Part shown: piece by piece, positions 32,771-44,725 of the stretch
Numbering within the stretch: the first letter of the stretch is position 1
How the letters are laid out: every line of letters starts with the position of its first letter
From: Vicugna pacos
Lineage: Eukaryota > Chordata > Mammalia > Artiodactyla > Camelidae
Length of the DNA: 64,000 nt
Direction: 5' to 3'
NCBI RefSeq assembly: GCF_048564905.1
Contig: NC_133019.1
Location: 17,650,501 to 17,714,500 of the forward strand
Notes under the pieces: generated by a model
What the model was told of the DNA's origin: nothing
Databases searched by the model: none
What the model saw: the letters and a program-made list of their open reading frames with translations, nothing else
Translations under genes and position numbers: made by a program

Positions 32771-35014
32771 TGGCCAGCCTGGAAAGTCTCTGCTTCCTGC
32801 TGTTCTTTCTCTCTCTCCCATCCTCTCTCTCTCTTTCTCTCTCCTCCTCTCCACACCCACTTCCAGCCAAAACATCCAACTTTCGAACCACCTTTCAGCC
32901 ATTTTCTGCCCTTCACTGACCTGGGCAGCACGTGGTAAGTGATGATGCGAAGGACATATTTGTTGATCCCAACTGAAGGCATTTCCCAAGGAGACAGTCG
33001 CCCCTGACTTCTCTCTGGTCACATGCTGCTGCTGACGGTTTGAACACTGAGTGGACAAAGGGCATGACTGGCCAGAGATTCTCCTTAGGGCTTGTAACAT
33101 GTGAGTGCAACTGCGGGTAACTTTTCCATGGTATCGGCCATTGATCTGCGTTCCTTAAGATTCAGGTGGACACTCAACAAATCTTTCTGGGATTTTGAGA
33201 CACAAAACTTCCTATCAGGTCATCTGAAATCAGCGGAGACTGCTTTGTAAAAACACCCGAGACAAGAATTTCAAAGATTGCCAGGCTCTCTGTTAGTAAC
33301 TTTCTTTATTTTCAAAGCACTGATCATCTCAGCAGATAATGTGAGAAAACAGAGTCTTTTTTAAATCTGTCAGATAAAATTAAGTTAAAACTAAGCCTAA
33401 GAGAGAACAAATATAAGTCTGAAAGATAGACTTTAGTCATTTTAAAACATTAAAATTTGTGACTGTGTGGGGCAGGGCAGATGAGGAACAAAGCTGGGAG
33501 GGAAATTTATCGCTACACAAAGTTTTTATACTTACAGATTTGTAAACCATGTGCATATATCACTTATTCAAAAATGAAATAAAAGTAAATAGAATGTAAT
33601 CAATTATACAGGGTATCAAAGAAAAGAAACGGCATCGTAAGATTAATGAACTGATTGCTTCGGTCCATTAGTATTTATTTTGCTTTTCAAGTTTGGAGTA
33701 ATGGAGAACTAATCTCTTCCACATTGCTGGATGAGTTCGCTGAATCACAAATTCAAGAGCCTGCTTGCTCTTGAAGTAAATGGGTTTTTTTTTTTTTTAA
33801 AAAAGTCCCATTTTCTACCTCAGGCCTCCCTGCTGGCTTCCCAGGACACAGTATGCTGCACTCGAGGAAGCCTCATGCCCAAGAGATGGGCCAGCGAGCC
33901 GTGCAACAAGCCAGGAAAAATAGGAAAAAATTCAGAGTCAGACGGAAGAAACTCAGGTTGGGCAAAGGAAACACACCAGGCTAGAAAATGATCAAACTGG
34001 CATTTTCCTGACCAAATCGGCTTGCCTGTGAGCAGATCTGGCCAACTGGGCGGGACAATCTTTAGGGGAACCAGAGACGCTAACACAAGAGGAAAATCAT
34101 TGCACGGAGGCAGCAGAGTGAGACCAACCTCTCACAGGCAAGTTCAAGTGCAGCCCCAACCACTCTGTCTCCCACGGGCTTCCCGAAACGCCACATTCCT
34201 TCACCTCGGAACTAAGCCTTCCTTCCAGGACAGAGGGCAGGCAGGAAGCTGCTGACCGTGCACGGCATCACACCACAGCTTAGGAGCGGAGGGAGGGAGC
34301 AAAGAAGCCAATGGACTCTGTGGGGAAGGCAAGTCCCAGCAAAGAGCTGAGGGTAAGGTGGGCTCTGGCTGTGGCTTCCGGGAACCACTCTAAGGGCTGA
34401 ACTCTTGGCCTGAGCAGGGGCATAACCATTAGGAGACGGGACTGAGGTCACCACCCCTGTGCTTCACTCATAAGAAATAAACACTCCGAAGATGTAAGCG
34501 GGAAGGTGAGCACGTAATTTGGAAACTTGGAATCTTAGCTGTCAATACGCACTGATGGGCAGAGCAGCCGTGGCTCTTGGGCAACTCCCAGAGAGTCTCC
34601 TGGGCTCTTGCAGGGTCTCTTCCTTCCACATGAGGGGAGCACAGAGGCAGCTCTGCCCCCGGGCACAGTCTGGAGCCATCAAGAGGCTTCGGAGTCAGGT
34701 CGCCTGGATCCAAACCCGGGTGCTTCTGCTGGCCAACCTGCAGTTTTGTCAGCCAGTGCTCACCAGCTACAAGGGACAGAATTCTGGCTAACATCAGCCC
34801 AAGGAAATTCATTAGACGGGTGCTGGGTGGTGGCTCGGCAACCAGGACAGGAGCCAGGACGGCCCCTGACATCTAGGCCATCTTGTCCCAGAGCTGCTGC
34901 TGGAGAGAGTCCAGTCCGCCCAGTCCCCTTCCCCCATCCACGTGTTTCCCCAGAAGGAAGAAGCAGACTGAGGCTGAAGGCTACAGAACCCCCGAACGGA
35001 CTTACCCCGGGGAC
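32771..35014. other. Intergenic sequence, nothing recognised
   Basis: Includes a C/T-rich patch (32800-32860) and an A/T-rich unique stretch (33120-33720). No gene signature. Frames at 34468-35018 overlap on both strands. Confidence 0.4.
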
Positions 35015-35180
35015 GTAGAATAGCTACTTAGCTTATCTCAGCCTCGGTTTGCTCCTCTGTAAACTGGGGTTATCCGTAGTTTGATCACAAGACGTTGCTC
35101 GGAGGCATCAGTAAAACCAGGCAGGGCAGATGCCTCGGCCGGCGCCCGGCACACAGCTGGTGCTCAGCGCACTTCAGCCC
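35015..35180 (-). repeat. MIR SINE remnant (antisense)
   Basis: CTCAGCCTCGGTTTGCTCCT, CTGTAAACTGGGGTTATCC and CCCGGCACACAGCTGGTGCT form an antisense MIR tail. Confidence 0.65.
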
Positions 35181-35745
35181 ATTCTGGGATGACCCAAACC
35201 TTTGTCTCGAGGTGTCAACTCCCCATCTGCCCCTATCCTTTGTCTGGCCGTGGCAGCAGCTTCCCTGCAAGCTCTGGGTCATTCTGGACCATTCTGGTTG
35301 TTGCAGGACGACCTGGATCGTTCTGGCCACTTTCAGGCTGAGTTGCCTTCCCAGCGGGGGCAGGGACTCCTGCTCTCAGGAAGCCACTCCCTGTCCTCTC
35401 CCTCAGGACACCCCAAAGGAGACCTCACAAATTCCCAGGAAAACTTCGTTTCAGCCAAAATATTTCATTCCAACAATTGAATTTTAAGTGTATTGATCCC
35501 CTGTTGTCAGCAGGAATAGGAAACCTGGTTTACCTCTGTCACCCGCAATCTGTCTCTTTACACACAGGAGGCTGTAAGTAGCCCCCGGCCTCCCCTCTGC
35601 CCCACCATCTGCGACTTCTTGACTTGAGGTGGAGTGCCAATCTCCATAGCTGTTTCTCAGAGGTGTCATTTCTTGACTTCATAATTCAGTGAGCAGCTTG
35701 AAAACCATTCATGCAAGGACTGCACACTGACTTGAGCTCTGCCCC

Positions 35746-35746
<1 letters not shown>

Positions 35747-35787
<41 letters not shown>
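35747..35787 (+). repeat. (AC)n microsatellite
   Basis: About 20 uninterrupted AC units. Confidence 0.97.
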
Positions 35788-35789
<2 letters not shown>

Positions 35790-35999
35790 GGGTGATGCCC
35801 ACGGCCCCCTCACTCACCGCCTTATGAAATACATGTGCCATATTGCCTGCCTTTGGAGTACTGACACACATAATTTATTTAAGTAGTTTGTGGATTAGAT
35901 CAGAGTTTGTGCAGCTGTTTGTTCAGTTAAAAAAAAAAAAAAAAGCCTGTCAGGATTCTGGCTGTGGCAGCCAAGAGGGTGCTGGATTTTCAGGCTGTT

Positions 36000-36475
36000 C
36001 GTAGAAGCAAACCCAATATACCAAAATCTAACCTCTATCTCTGTCCCCCAGGCTTTCTCTCTTCCAGTCCATCCCCCACTCTGCAGTGAAAGTGAGCCGT
36101 CTACACTGCAAATCCAATAGAGTCAGCCTCCCGACTCTTTCTCACATGTGTCGCCCCCACCCCACCCGACTTTCCTCACCGGTTCCAGAATAAAGTTTGA
36201 ATTTCCTGCTAGGACTCACAAGGCCTTTGTTGTCTGGTTCCTGCTCACCTCCCCAGCCCCTCTCTCCCCTCCTCCAGTTCATCCCACAGCCCTCAGCTAA
36301 GCCACCCTCCCCACTCTGGGACCTCTTCCCCAGCCCCTCAAGCCTGGGATCGGGGCCCTGCTGTGTGCTCACCCAAATCAGAACACAACATGAAGGCGGG
36401 GACTGTGTCCTCCAGCTGTTAATTCAGTGCCTGATCCAAACAGGTGCTCACTCATGATGGACTGAATTGATACAT
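36000..36475 (+). repeat. L2 LINE ORF2 end and 3' tail (sense)
   Basis: GAATAAAGTTTGAATTTCCT, AAGGCCTTTGTTGTCTGGTT and CTCACCTCCCCAGCCCCTCT, then GGCGGGGACTGTGTCC and ACAGGTGCTCACTCATGATG, follow the sense L2 order to its 3' end. Confidence 0.65.
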
Positions 36476-36684
36476 GTGAACGAACAGAAAGGGTAGGGGC
36501 ATCCCTGACTGAAAGCTGTTTTGCTTAACAAAGGGACTGGAGGCCAGGTTCCCAGGTATAGTGGGGCAAGCCCGCCTGGGGACGAGTGAGTTATTTACAG
36601 GGCGTGGATATCATGGGGGAAGAAAGCCAGCAACAAGTGGAATGAAGGCGTTAGAAGGAGGAAATAATGGGAACTGGAGTTGAT

Positions 36685-36840
36685 TTAATAAACTGGTGTA
36701 TTCAGTCAACAAGCATTTACAGAGCATCTATGGTGTGCCCGGCACCAGGCGAGGTCCCAGGGACAAGAGGAAATTAGGAACGGTCCCCACTCCCAAAGAG
36801 CTCAATGTTTAGTAGGAAGAGAGAGGTGTTTACAAAAATT
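36685..36840 (-). repeat. L2 LINE 3' remnant (antisense)
   Basis: TCAACAAGCATTTACAGAGC, CTATGGTGTGCCCGGCACCA and CTCCCAAAGAGCTCAATGTT match the antisense L2 3' end. Confidence 0.7.
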
Positions 36841-37589
36841 AGTAATAAAAGTAAGTAGCGCTAATAATACCACTAACAATAGTAACAGCTACCTTTGCTG
36901 GGCATCACCGACCTCCTGCTTCCTGTCCTGGGTGTTTTACAGACTTGTCTCGTTTGCATCTTCCCAGCTCATCACTGAGCTGGGTGGGTGGGGAAAGGGA
37001 GGAAGGGCCTTCAAGTGGGGGCTGCAGACCAAGTCACGACCAGGCTCTGGGCAGGGTGGCTGCCTCTTGGCTTCAGTTGTGCCCCCTCGGGCAGCCCTGT
37101 GCCGGCCAGCGTGGCCTTCCTGCAGCTGGCCTTGGGGGGGCCTGAGCCAATCCATCTTGCAGGCCAGGCAGGCGCACGGCGGCCTCGGCAGAGCCCATCA
37201 TTAATCTGGCTGGAAACAGAACTTATTTTTACACCTCTTCACATCGGTCCCTGTAGACCAGGCTTGAGCAGAAAGTGAGAAAATGTGAATTGATCACAGC
37301 TGTGAAACCACAGTAATTAGTGTGAAGTGCTGAAGCCCTCGTTTCTGCGGCTAGAACCCCTGGCTTCCTGGCCTCAAGTGATGAATAACCCAAATGCCTC
37401 TGCCCTCACCTTCCCAACCCCAGTGGCCAGACCCCACCAGCAGCTCCCTGCCTACCTCCTGCCCGGTAACAGTTCAGCTCAAGTTCTAGAAAGGGCTTTG
37501 GAGCCATTGAATGGAAGGACCCCGCTCAGAGTCGCTGCAGCCACATGATCGCGATCGGGGGAGGTACAGCATCTCAGGGCTCACAGCAT
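36841..37589. other. Intergenic sequence, nothing recognised
   Basis: G/C-rich patch at 36970-37200 with overlapping chance frames on both strands. No motif recognised. Confidence 0.4.
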
Positions 37590-37735
37590 GGCCCTCGAGA
37601 CCACAGACCAGAAGTTCACTCACCTGAATTCAAATCCCAGCACCTTCTTGCCAACTGTATAAACTGGGGCAATAGTTCATCCCTCTGAGCCTCTGTTTCC
37701 TCATCGGTCCTTTGGAAATAACAATGTTGCAGAAC
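37590..37735 (-). repeat. MIR SINE (antisense)
   Basis: ATTCAAATCCCAGCACCTTC, CTCTGAGCCTCTGTTTCCTC and GGAAATAACAATGTTG follow antisense MIR order. Confidence 0.7.
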
Positions 37736-37975
37736 AGTGCTTCTCAAACTATCTGATGTAAACGACCTGTTTTTGTTTCTGTTTTTTTCTTTTTTTAGAC
37801 TTGGGCGGGTGCTTTTACGAAATGCAAGGAAGGTGAAGTGCTAGAACAACGCTTGGAAGCTGGAGCAACGTTAGATCCAAGTGCTTTTTCTCCACTTCTA
37901 GACTCACTGTCACAGACCATTAACAAACAAATCATGGATCAGCACTGATCCGCAGACCACACTCTGAAAAGCGCA
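37736..37975. mobile_element. Probable hAT-type non-autonomous transposon
   Basis: It starts CAGTGCTTCTCAAAC and ends CTCTGAAAAGCGCAG, imperfect terminal inverted repeats of the hAT type, 240 bases apart. No 8-bp target duplication is evident. The family is uncertain. Confidence 0.45.
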
Positions 37976-38379
37976 GAGTCTGGCACAGAGTAAGGGTGAG
38001 CGACTGTCAGCTGCTATGATTATGAGTCCCCTCCGATGCGCCCCAAGCTCAGGCCCACTTTTGCACATACGCGGCCCTGGTCAGCTCTAGAGAGGCGCCT
38101 GGACTTTCTAAAGTCTCATCAAGCAAATGCACTGAGAGGGAAAAAAAAAAGTCTTCTAACTAATATCATTATTTGTTTATTTACTTTTTATTCAGGGGGC
38201 TCTGATTAAAATTTGTTGCTTAAATTTATTGACATTTCTATTTAGAATTGTTTATTTAATTTCTACATTTTTTAGGGGTCATCTTAAGCAAATCATTTCC
38301 TTTCCTGAAGCGCCCTGTGTAACAGGGCTGCTGCAGCTCTGGATGGGTTTCTAGGGGCCTGTAATGTTGGCCTGATTCT

Positions 38380-39170
38380 CTCTTAGGGCTTAAAAACTCC
38401 CTGAGGGTTATACTAATGAGCCAAAATATGGCCTTTGTATATTGGTTCCTAGGTTGTTTACATCTGCAAAGAAGGCTAGGACCCATTAACTCAAAATCCT
38501 GATAACGCCAAACTCAAATTTGTACCCTTCCAATTGTCTTAAACATAGCCCAAATATGTAGATTTTTTTTAACTGAACTGTAGTTGATATATAGGGTTAG
38601 TTCCAGGTGTACAGCAAAGTGATTCAGTTATACATATACATACATATATTTTTTTCTTTTCATATTCTTTTCCATTGAATGTTATTTATAAGAAATTGAA
38701 TATACTTCCTTGTGCTATACAGTAGGTCTTTGTTGTTTATCTATTTTATATATAGTGAGGTGTGTCTGCTAAGCCTCAACCCCAAATAAGCAGATTTAGA
38801 ACCTGTCTGCTTTGCATAACCTATGATACTTGCCCAACATTAACTAGCCACAGATAAGATGGACCCTGTGGCTCAAAAGACCTCAAGCCATCACCGCCCT
38901 TCCAAGTTCTCTGACCCAGAGGCTCCTGAGTGACATCACCTAGACATGTAAGCCCCTTCTCTGACCCCGTCTCCCCTGGGAGTCCCCTTGCTCTTCTCCT
39001 TGTCTGACTGGAGGTCCCCACACTGTAGCCTGGAGGGTCTCCTATCGTAAGGGAGCTCCCCTACATGCAAATGTGTTAAAGCATCAGCCAAATAAAGACT
39101 GTGTGCTACTGCTGCCTCACGGTCATATCTTGTTCCTTGATCAGCCACCAGATCCTTCCCATCTTTTACA
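38380..39170 (+). mobile_element. Possible old LTR fossil, interrupted by an L1 end
   Basis: The part after the L1 insertion has an LTR-like 3' half: pyrimidine-rich CCCCGTCTCCCCTGGGAGTC, then CAGCCAAATAAAGACTGTGT (poly(A) signal) and a short U5-like CTCACGGTCATATCTTGTTCC. The outer ends are not defined and the family is unknown. I saw no internal retroviral sequence nearby. Confidence 0.35.
38566..38780 (-). mobile_element. L1 3' end (antisense) with target-site duplication
   Basis: TTAGTTCCAGGTGTACAGCA, AAGTGATTCAGTTATACATA and TGTGCTATACAGTAGGTCTT are an older cetartiodactyl L1 3'UTR in antisense. A 17-base direct repeat (CCCAAATA..AGATTT) lies at 38549-38565 and 38781-38797 with two differences. 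Confidence 0.85.
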
Positions 39171-39299
39171 CTTTCAAGGACAGTCAGGTTTTTATGCTTT
39201 GAACTTCAGTACACAGTGCCTAAGGCAGTGACTGACCCTGAGCACAGCTGTGATAGAAGGAAAAATCCGTTGCTTGCACCTTCCTACTATGAGAGGCTG

Positions 39300-39515
39300 G
39301 AAACGCTGCCTGCGAGTCCTTGTGTCTTACTGGCTGTGTAACCATGGGCAAGCTAGGTGCCCTTTCTGAGCTTCAGTTTCCTCAGTGGGGAAATATAACA
39401 TCCACCTCACAGCTTTTCATGAGGATTAAATGAATTAATGCATGCAATGTGTATAACACATCACAAATAGTAAAGACTCGATAAATGGTCACCATTATCA
39501 TTGTTATTACTGTTT
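39300..39515 (-). repeat. MIR SINE (antisense), nearly complete
   Basis: GGCTGTGTAACCATGGGCAA, CTTCAGTTTCCTCAGTGGGG, GAGGATTAAATGAATTAATG and ACTCGATAAATGGTCACCAT cover most of the element. Confidence 0.88.
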
Positions 39516-40439
39516 CTCCTTCTGTAGGCAGTGCCTCAGCCTCCAGGCTTAGCCCTTTAGCCTGCCTCCATCCCTAACATACAACATCTTTGTTTATTCA
39601 TCCACTCAACAAATAGCAAAGAATAAACATACCTGGCTGTGCTCTATGCTGAATTATGAAAAAATAGAAAAATCTAATAAACTTATAACTAGTAAGGAAA
39701 TTTAATTAATATCAAAAATATCTCAACACAGAAAAGCCTGGACCAGATTGCTTCACTAGTGAACTCTACCAAACACTTGAAGAAGAATTAACACCAATCC
39801 ATTTCAGGTTTTTACCAAAAATTGAAGAGAAGAGAATACGCCCTTACTCATTCAATGAGGCCATCATTGCCCCGATACCAAGCCAGATAAAGATATTATT
39901 ACAATAAAAGAAAACTATAGACCAATATCTCTATCAATATTGATGCAAAGATCCTCAAAAAAAGAAAAAAAAGAAAATACTAGCAAACTGAATTTGACAG
40001 CATACTAAAAGGATTTATACACCATGACCAAATGGGATTAATTCCCAGAATGCAAGGATAGTTACAACATACAAAAATCAATTGATTATAATACACTGCA
40101 TTAACAGATTTCAAGGGGGAAATCACATGATCATCTCAATCATACAGCAAAAGCATCTGACAAAATTCAACATCTTTTTATGATGAAACACTCAACAAAC
40201 TAGGACTAGAAGGAAACACCTTCAATATAATAATGAAAGATTGGTTGAAAGTTTTCCCTCTAAGATCAGGAATGAGAAAAGGATGCCTGTTTCCCTCAGA
40301 TCTATTTATCAGAGTTCTGGAAGTTCTAGGTAGAGGAATTACACAAGAAAGAGAAATAAAAGATATCCATATTGAAAAAGAAGAATAAAATTATCTCTTT
40401 TCACAGATGACATGACCTTATATGTATAAAACCCTAAAG

Positions 40440-40442
<3 letters not shown>

Positions 40443-40482
<40 letters not shown>
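40443..40482 (+). repeat. (AC)n microsatellite inside L1
   Basis: About 19 uninterrupted CA units in the ORF2 part of the L1. Confidence 0.97.
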
Positions 40483-40484
<2 letters not shown>

Positions 40485-40826
40485 CCTGTTGTTACTAATA
40501 AATTCAGCAAAGTTACAAGATAAAAAATTAACACTCAAAGGTCAATCGTATTTCTATCCACAAATAATGAACAATCTGGAAAGAAAATTAGGAAAAATCC
40601 AATTTAGAATAACATTAAAAAAAGAAGAAAATACTGAAGAATTCACACAACCAAAGAAGTGAAGAACTCAAACAGTGAAAACTACAAAATATTGCTGAAA
40701 GAAATTAAAGAAGACTTAAATAATTGAAAAGATATCTCATGTTCACAGATTTAAAGTCTTAATATTAAGAGTCAACACAATCCAAAGTGACCTACAATTC
40801 AGTGCAATCCCTAGTTAAATTAGTTT

Positions 40827-40852
40827 TGTGTGTGTGTGTGTGTGTGTGTGTG
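40827..40852 (+). repeat. (TG)n microsatellite inside L1
   Basis: About 13 TG units within the same L1, in the opposite strand sense to the CA run 350 bases upstream. Confidence 0.95.
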
Positions 40853-41189
40853 GAAATAGAAAACTGCATCCTAAAACTTGTATGGAATCTCAGGGGACCT
40901 CAAAGAGTCAAAATAATCTTGAAAAAGAAGAACAAAGTTGAAGGACTCACACTTCCTGATTTCAAATTTTACTACAAAGCTATAGTAAACAAAACAGTGT
41001 GGCACTGATATAAGAAAAGACACATAGACCAATGGAATAGAACTAAGAGCCCAGAAATAAACCCTCACATATATGGTCAAATTATTTTTAACAGGAGTGC
41101 CAAGATCATGAAATGAAGAAAGGACAGCCTTTTCAACAAATGGCAATGGAAAAACTGGATATCCATATTCAAAATAATAAAGTTAGACC

Positions 41190-41648
41190 TGAAGGGGTTC
41201 AGAATGAGCCTCCCCCAAATGTCACTTTGGCATGTAGACTATTTTGAGCTGAAGGCAATCAATACCCAGCAGATGCAAGAAAAACTTTTACCCCTCTCTT
41301 AATTACCTCAAAGAATTTAGATGGGAGCCTGGCCCAGAAAGATAAGCAACTTTGTAGCTGAATGAAGTATCTGCATGAGAACAAACACCTGACTCCTACA
41401 CATCTGTTCATCTTATCATCCTGTGAATGACCCTCCTCCACAGTGAAGCCCCAGGCCCCTACCCCATTCCTTTGCTCAGAGGAGTGTGTAAGTCAACTGC
41501 CCAACTTGTCTTTGCATCTCACTGTCCTTGTGGGACCCCCATAAATGCACAATTAGTTTTTTTCCCCCTCCTATTAATCCCTTAGGTCAATCTGATTAGA
41601 TGAGCTGAAAACCTAGAAGGGTAGAGGAAAAAATTTTCTTCTCCAACA
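41190..41648 (+). mobile_element. Solo LTR fossil (class I ERV-like) inside L1
   Basis: A 459-base block interrupts the L1 exactly. It starts TGAAGGGG and ends CTCCAACA, and the host L1 bases GACC are repeated on each side (41186-41189 and 41649-41652), the 4-bp duplication typical of gammaretrovirus-like ERVs. Its 3' part has CCCATAAATGCACAATTAG after TGCATCTCACTGTCC, like an LTR R/U5. No internal viral region is present, as expected after recombination between two LTRs. It is younger than the L1 it sits in. The family name is unknown to me. Confidence 0.75.
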
Positions 41649-42904
41649 GACCAGTGCCTAATACCATATATAAAAATTAATTCAAAATAGATCAAAGACT
41701 TACAAGTAAGAGCTAAAATTATAAAACTCCTAGAAGAAAACAGAGGAAAATCTTCATGACATTGGATTTGGCAATGATTTCCTAGATATGACACCAAAGG
41801 CGTATGTAACCAAAGAAAAAATTAACAAATTGGATTTTATCAAAATCAAAAATTTTGTGCATCAAAGGACACTATCAACAAAGCAAAAAGGAAACGCAGA
41901 ATGTGAGACAAATATTTGCAAATCATATATCTGATAAGGGATTACTATCCAGAATATATAAAGAAATTCTACAATTCAACAACAAAAAAAATCCAACTTA
42001 TTCAAAAATGGGCAAAGGACTTAAATAGACATTTTTCCAAAGAAGATATACAAATGGCTGATAAACACATGAAAATACACTCAACATCAATAGTCACTGG
42101 GTGAATGAATGCACATCAAAATTACAGTAAGATACCACTTCATACCCATTTGGATGGCTATATATCAAAAGATCAGGAAATAACAAGTGTTGGTTAGGAT
42201 ATGGAGAAACTGGAATCCTGGTGCATTGCTAGTGAAAATGTAAAATGGTATAGAAGTTGTGGAAAACAGTATGGTTGTTCTTCAAAAAAAAAAAAAAGCA
42301 TAAAATTGCCATATGATCCAGCAATTCCACTTGTAGATAAATACCCAAAAGAACAGAAAGCAGGGACTCAAACAGATACTCATACACCAGTGTTCACCAA
42401 TGTTCATAACAACATTGTGCACAATAGCCAAAAGGTGGAGGCAATCCAAATGCCCATCAATGGATGAATGGATAAACAAAATATAGTATATTTATGGAAG
42501 GCAAGTTTATCTAGCCTTAAAAAGGAAGGAAATTCTGATCTATGCTGCAACATGGATGAATCTTGAAGGCATTATACTAAATTAAATGAGGCAAACACAG
42601 AAGGACAGATAGTGTATGATCCCACTTATACGAAGTACCCAGAATAGTTAAATACAGTAAGTGGGTACAGAGTTTCAGCATGGGATCATGAACAAGTTCT
42701 GCAAGTGGACAGAGGTGATGGTCTGCATTATAATGTGAACATTCTTAATGCCACTGAACTTAAAATGGTTAAAAACTGCATATTCTGTATATTTCACCAC
42801 AATTTTTTAAATTTACTTAAAAGGCAAAATAAAACAATGTTGATTAGGAAACTTAGTTTCTATCATCTTCAGTTGATAAAACTATGAATAAAAGCAAAGA
42901 AATA

Positions 42905-43090
42905 ATTGTTTTAAAAAAAGAAATGAGTTATAGTCATTTTACAATGTTGTGTCAAATTCCAGTGTAGAGCACAATTTTTCAGTTACACATGAACATGCGT
43001 ATATTCATTGTCACATTTTTTTTCACTGTGAGCTACCACAAGGTCTTGTATATATTGACTATAACTCAATAAAATGTTAAAAAAAAGGAG
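42905..43090 (-). mobile_element. L1 3' end fragment (antisense)
   Basis: GAGTTATAGTCATTTTACAA, TGTTGTGTCAAATTCCAGTG and CACAAGGTCTTGTATATATT are an antisense L1 3'UTR. Sense-looking CTCAATAAAATGTT follows at 43065, so a small rearrangement at the junction is possible. Confidence 0.7.
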
Positions 43091-43099
43091 TAAAAAAAA

Positions 43100-43460
43100 C
43101 AAAAAGAAATGAAATACTGCTACAACATGGATGAACTTTAAAAACATACTAAATGAAAAACTATAAAACAGAAGGCCATGTTTTGTGTGATTCTGTTTAT
43201 ATGAAATGTTCAGAATAGGCAAAGTCTATAGAGACAGACAATAGATTAGTGGCTGCCTGGTGATGGGGCCGGGCGAGTGAGGAGCGACTGCCAGTGGGCA
43301 GGAGCTTCTTTGTGGGGTGCTGAAAATAATCTAAAAGATGATGGTGGTCGTCACACAACTCTGTAAATATACAAAAGGCCACTGAGTTTTATACTTTAAG
43401 AGCATGAAGGCTATGATATGTGAAGTAGATCTTAATAAAGCTGTTATGTGAAAAAGAGGA
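43100..43460 (+). mobile_element. Old L1 3' end (sense)
   Basis: CTACAACATGGATGAACTTT, GACAATAGATTAGTGGCTGC and GAGTTTTATACTTTAAGAGC, then TTAATAAAGCTG, follow an old L1 3'UTR. Confidence 0.75.
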
Positions 43461-43589
43461 GGGTGAGACTTTCAAATTGTTTCCTCCCAGAGGGCTCTTT
43501 GGCTCTGATGCAAATTTGTCTGCTCACTCCCTAGAGATCCTTCAGGGACAGCCTTTGTCAACTAAACAGGAGAAGTTTGCCCTTTATTC

Positions 43590-43745
43590 ATTATAATTTG
43601 TAACTGAATAAAGGGAGTGTTCAATATAACTGAAACATTTTGCTGTGCACCTGAAAAGAACATTGTAAATGAAATGTACTTCAATTAAAACAAATTAATA
43701 AAATAAAATAAAATGCTTCATCAACCTCAAAAAAAAAAAAAAAAA
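43590..43745 (+). mobile_element. L1 3' terminus with poly(A) tail (sense)
   Basis: TTTGCTGTGCACCTGAAAAG, AACATTGTAAATGAAATGTA and CTTCAATTAAAAC are followed by a TAAAATAAAATAAAA tail and a long A run. A shorter piece of the same end lies at 44102-44150 (GACTGACACATTGTAACTGA). Confidence 0.75.
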
Positions 43746-44589
43746 AAGAGGTGGAGGGAGTGTTCAAGTGGTTCTTTCCAAGATGACTTATCTCTACCGA
43801 TACAGAGAAGCAGCTGGCAACTTTTGAATAGCAACTTTTCTCAGTAAAGCAAGGAAAACAAAAATTTGAGTTCTCTCTTACTGAGTACTCCTGATGCATG
43901 TATTTATAATGGTGAGTGGAACCTAACTGAATTAAACTAACAACAAAAAACAAAACTATATAACCCTCTGACATCCTTCCTTAAACTCAATTCTATCTCT
44001 GATGTGACTGGGTCTCTGAGAATTTATTTCCTTTTCAAATGCTTGACCCTGAAAAAGAATGACCTTTTAAAGATAGTTTGTAGATTCTATGATTTTCCAG
44101 AAAGACTGACACATTGTAACTGACTATATACTTCAATTTAAAAAAAAAAGAAAAGATGCCTGTTTCTTTTTCTCTTCTCTGTTCAGTTCCCAGGATGGGA
44201 GCTTGGTGTTAACTTCGGTTCTCAGCTTGGTCCTCTCTGGGAGTTCCCCATGCTCTTGCCCTTTTTTGTCCCTTCTCATAACACAAAAATTAACCTTGAC
44301 CAATACTTAGGACCATCTGTTCTTTGTTAGGTGGCTGGTTCACTTGGTAAACTAGGAAGTTTACTGAATTTTCTTTGTCATTCTTAGATAAAACTATTGA
44401 GCCCAAAGAAATCGGTCATATAAAGTCCAAGGTAGGGACATGGGGTATGTATGTAGAGACATAGAGAACATTTTAGTATCCTCCTAATCACATCCTTGTT
44501 GAAAATGCAAAATAATAACATGTTTTTGCTCTGTAGTGTAAAACTGCCTTCATATATGTCATATATATATGACATCACATTGTCAGATA

Positions 44590-44725
44590 CATAGTTATTC
44601 CTCTTATCAGAATGTCAGCTCCAGGAGAAAAAGAATTTTACATTTTTCTCACGGTTGTGTTTCTAGACAGTGCTTGACACATATTGATACTCAATAAATA
44701 TTTGCCAGATGCAGGAATGAATGAG
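44590..44725 (+). repeat. L2 LINE 3' end (sense)
   Basis: AATGTCAGCTCCAGGAGAAA, GACAGTGCTTGACACATATT and ACTCAATAAATATTTGCCAG, then GAATGAATGAGTGA, are the L2 3' terminus. Confidence 0.8.

Larger units (their letters stand above)
39650..42835 (+). mobile_element. Old L1, ORF2 reverse-transcriptase part to 3' end (sense)
   Basis: The sequence follows L1 ORF2 from the reverse-transcriptase region (AGCCTGGACCAGATTGCTTC, GAAAACTATAGACCAATATC, CACCATGACCAAATGGGATT) through ACTTCCTGATTTCAAATTTT to the C-terminal region (CCATATGATCCAGCAATTCC) and 3'UTR. It has many stops and indels and no long frame, so it is an inactive, old L1M-type copy. A CA repeat (40443-40482), a TG repeat (40827-40852) and a solo LTR (41190-41648) interrupt it. 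Confidence 0.88.
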
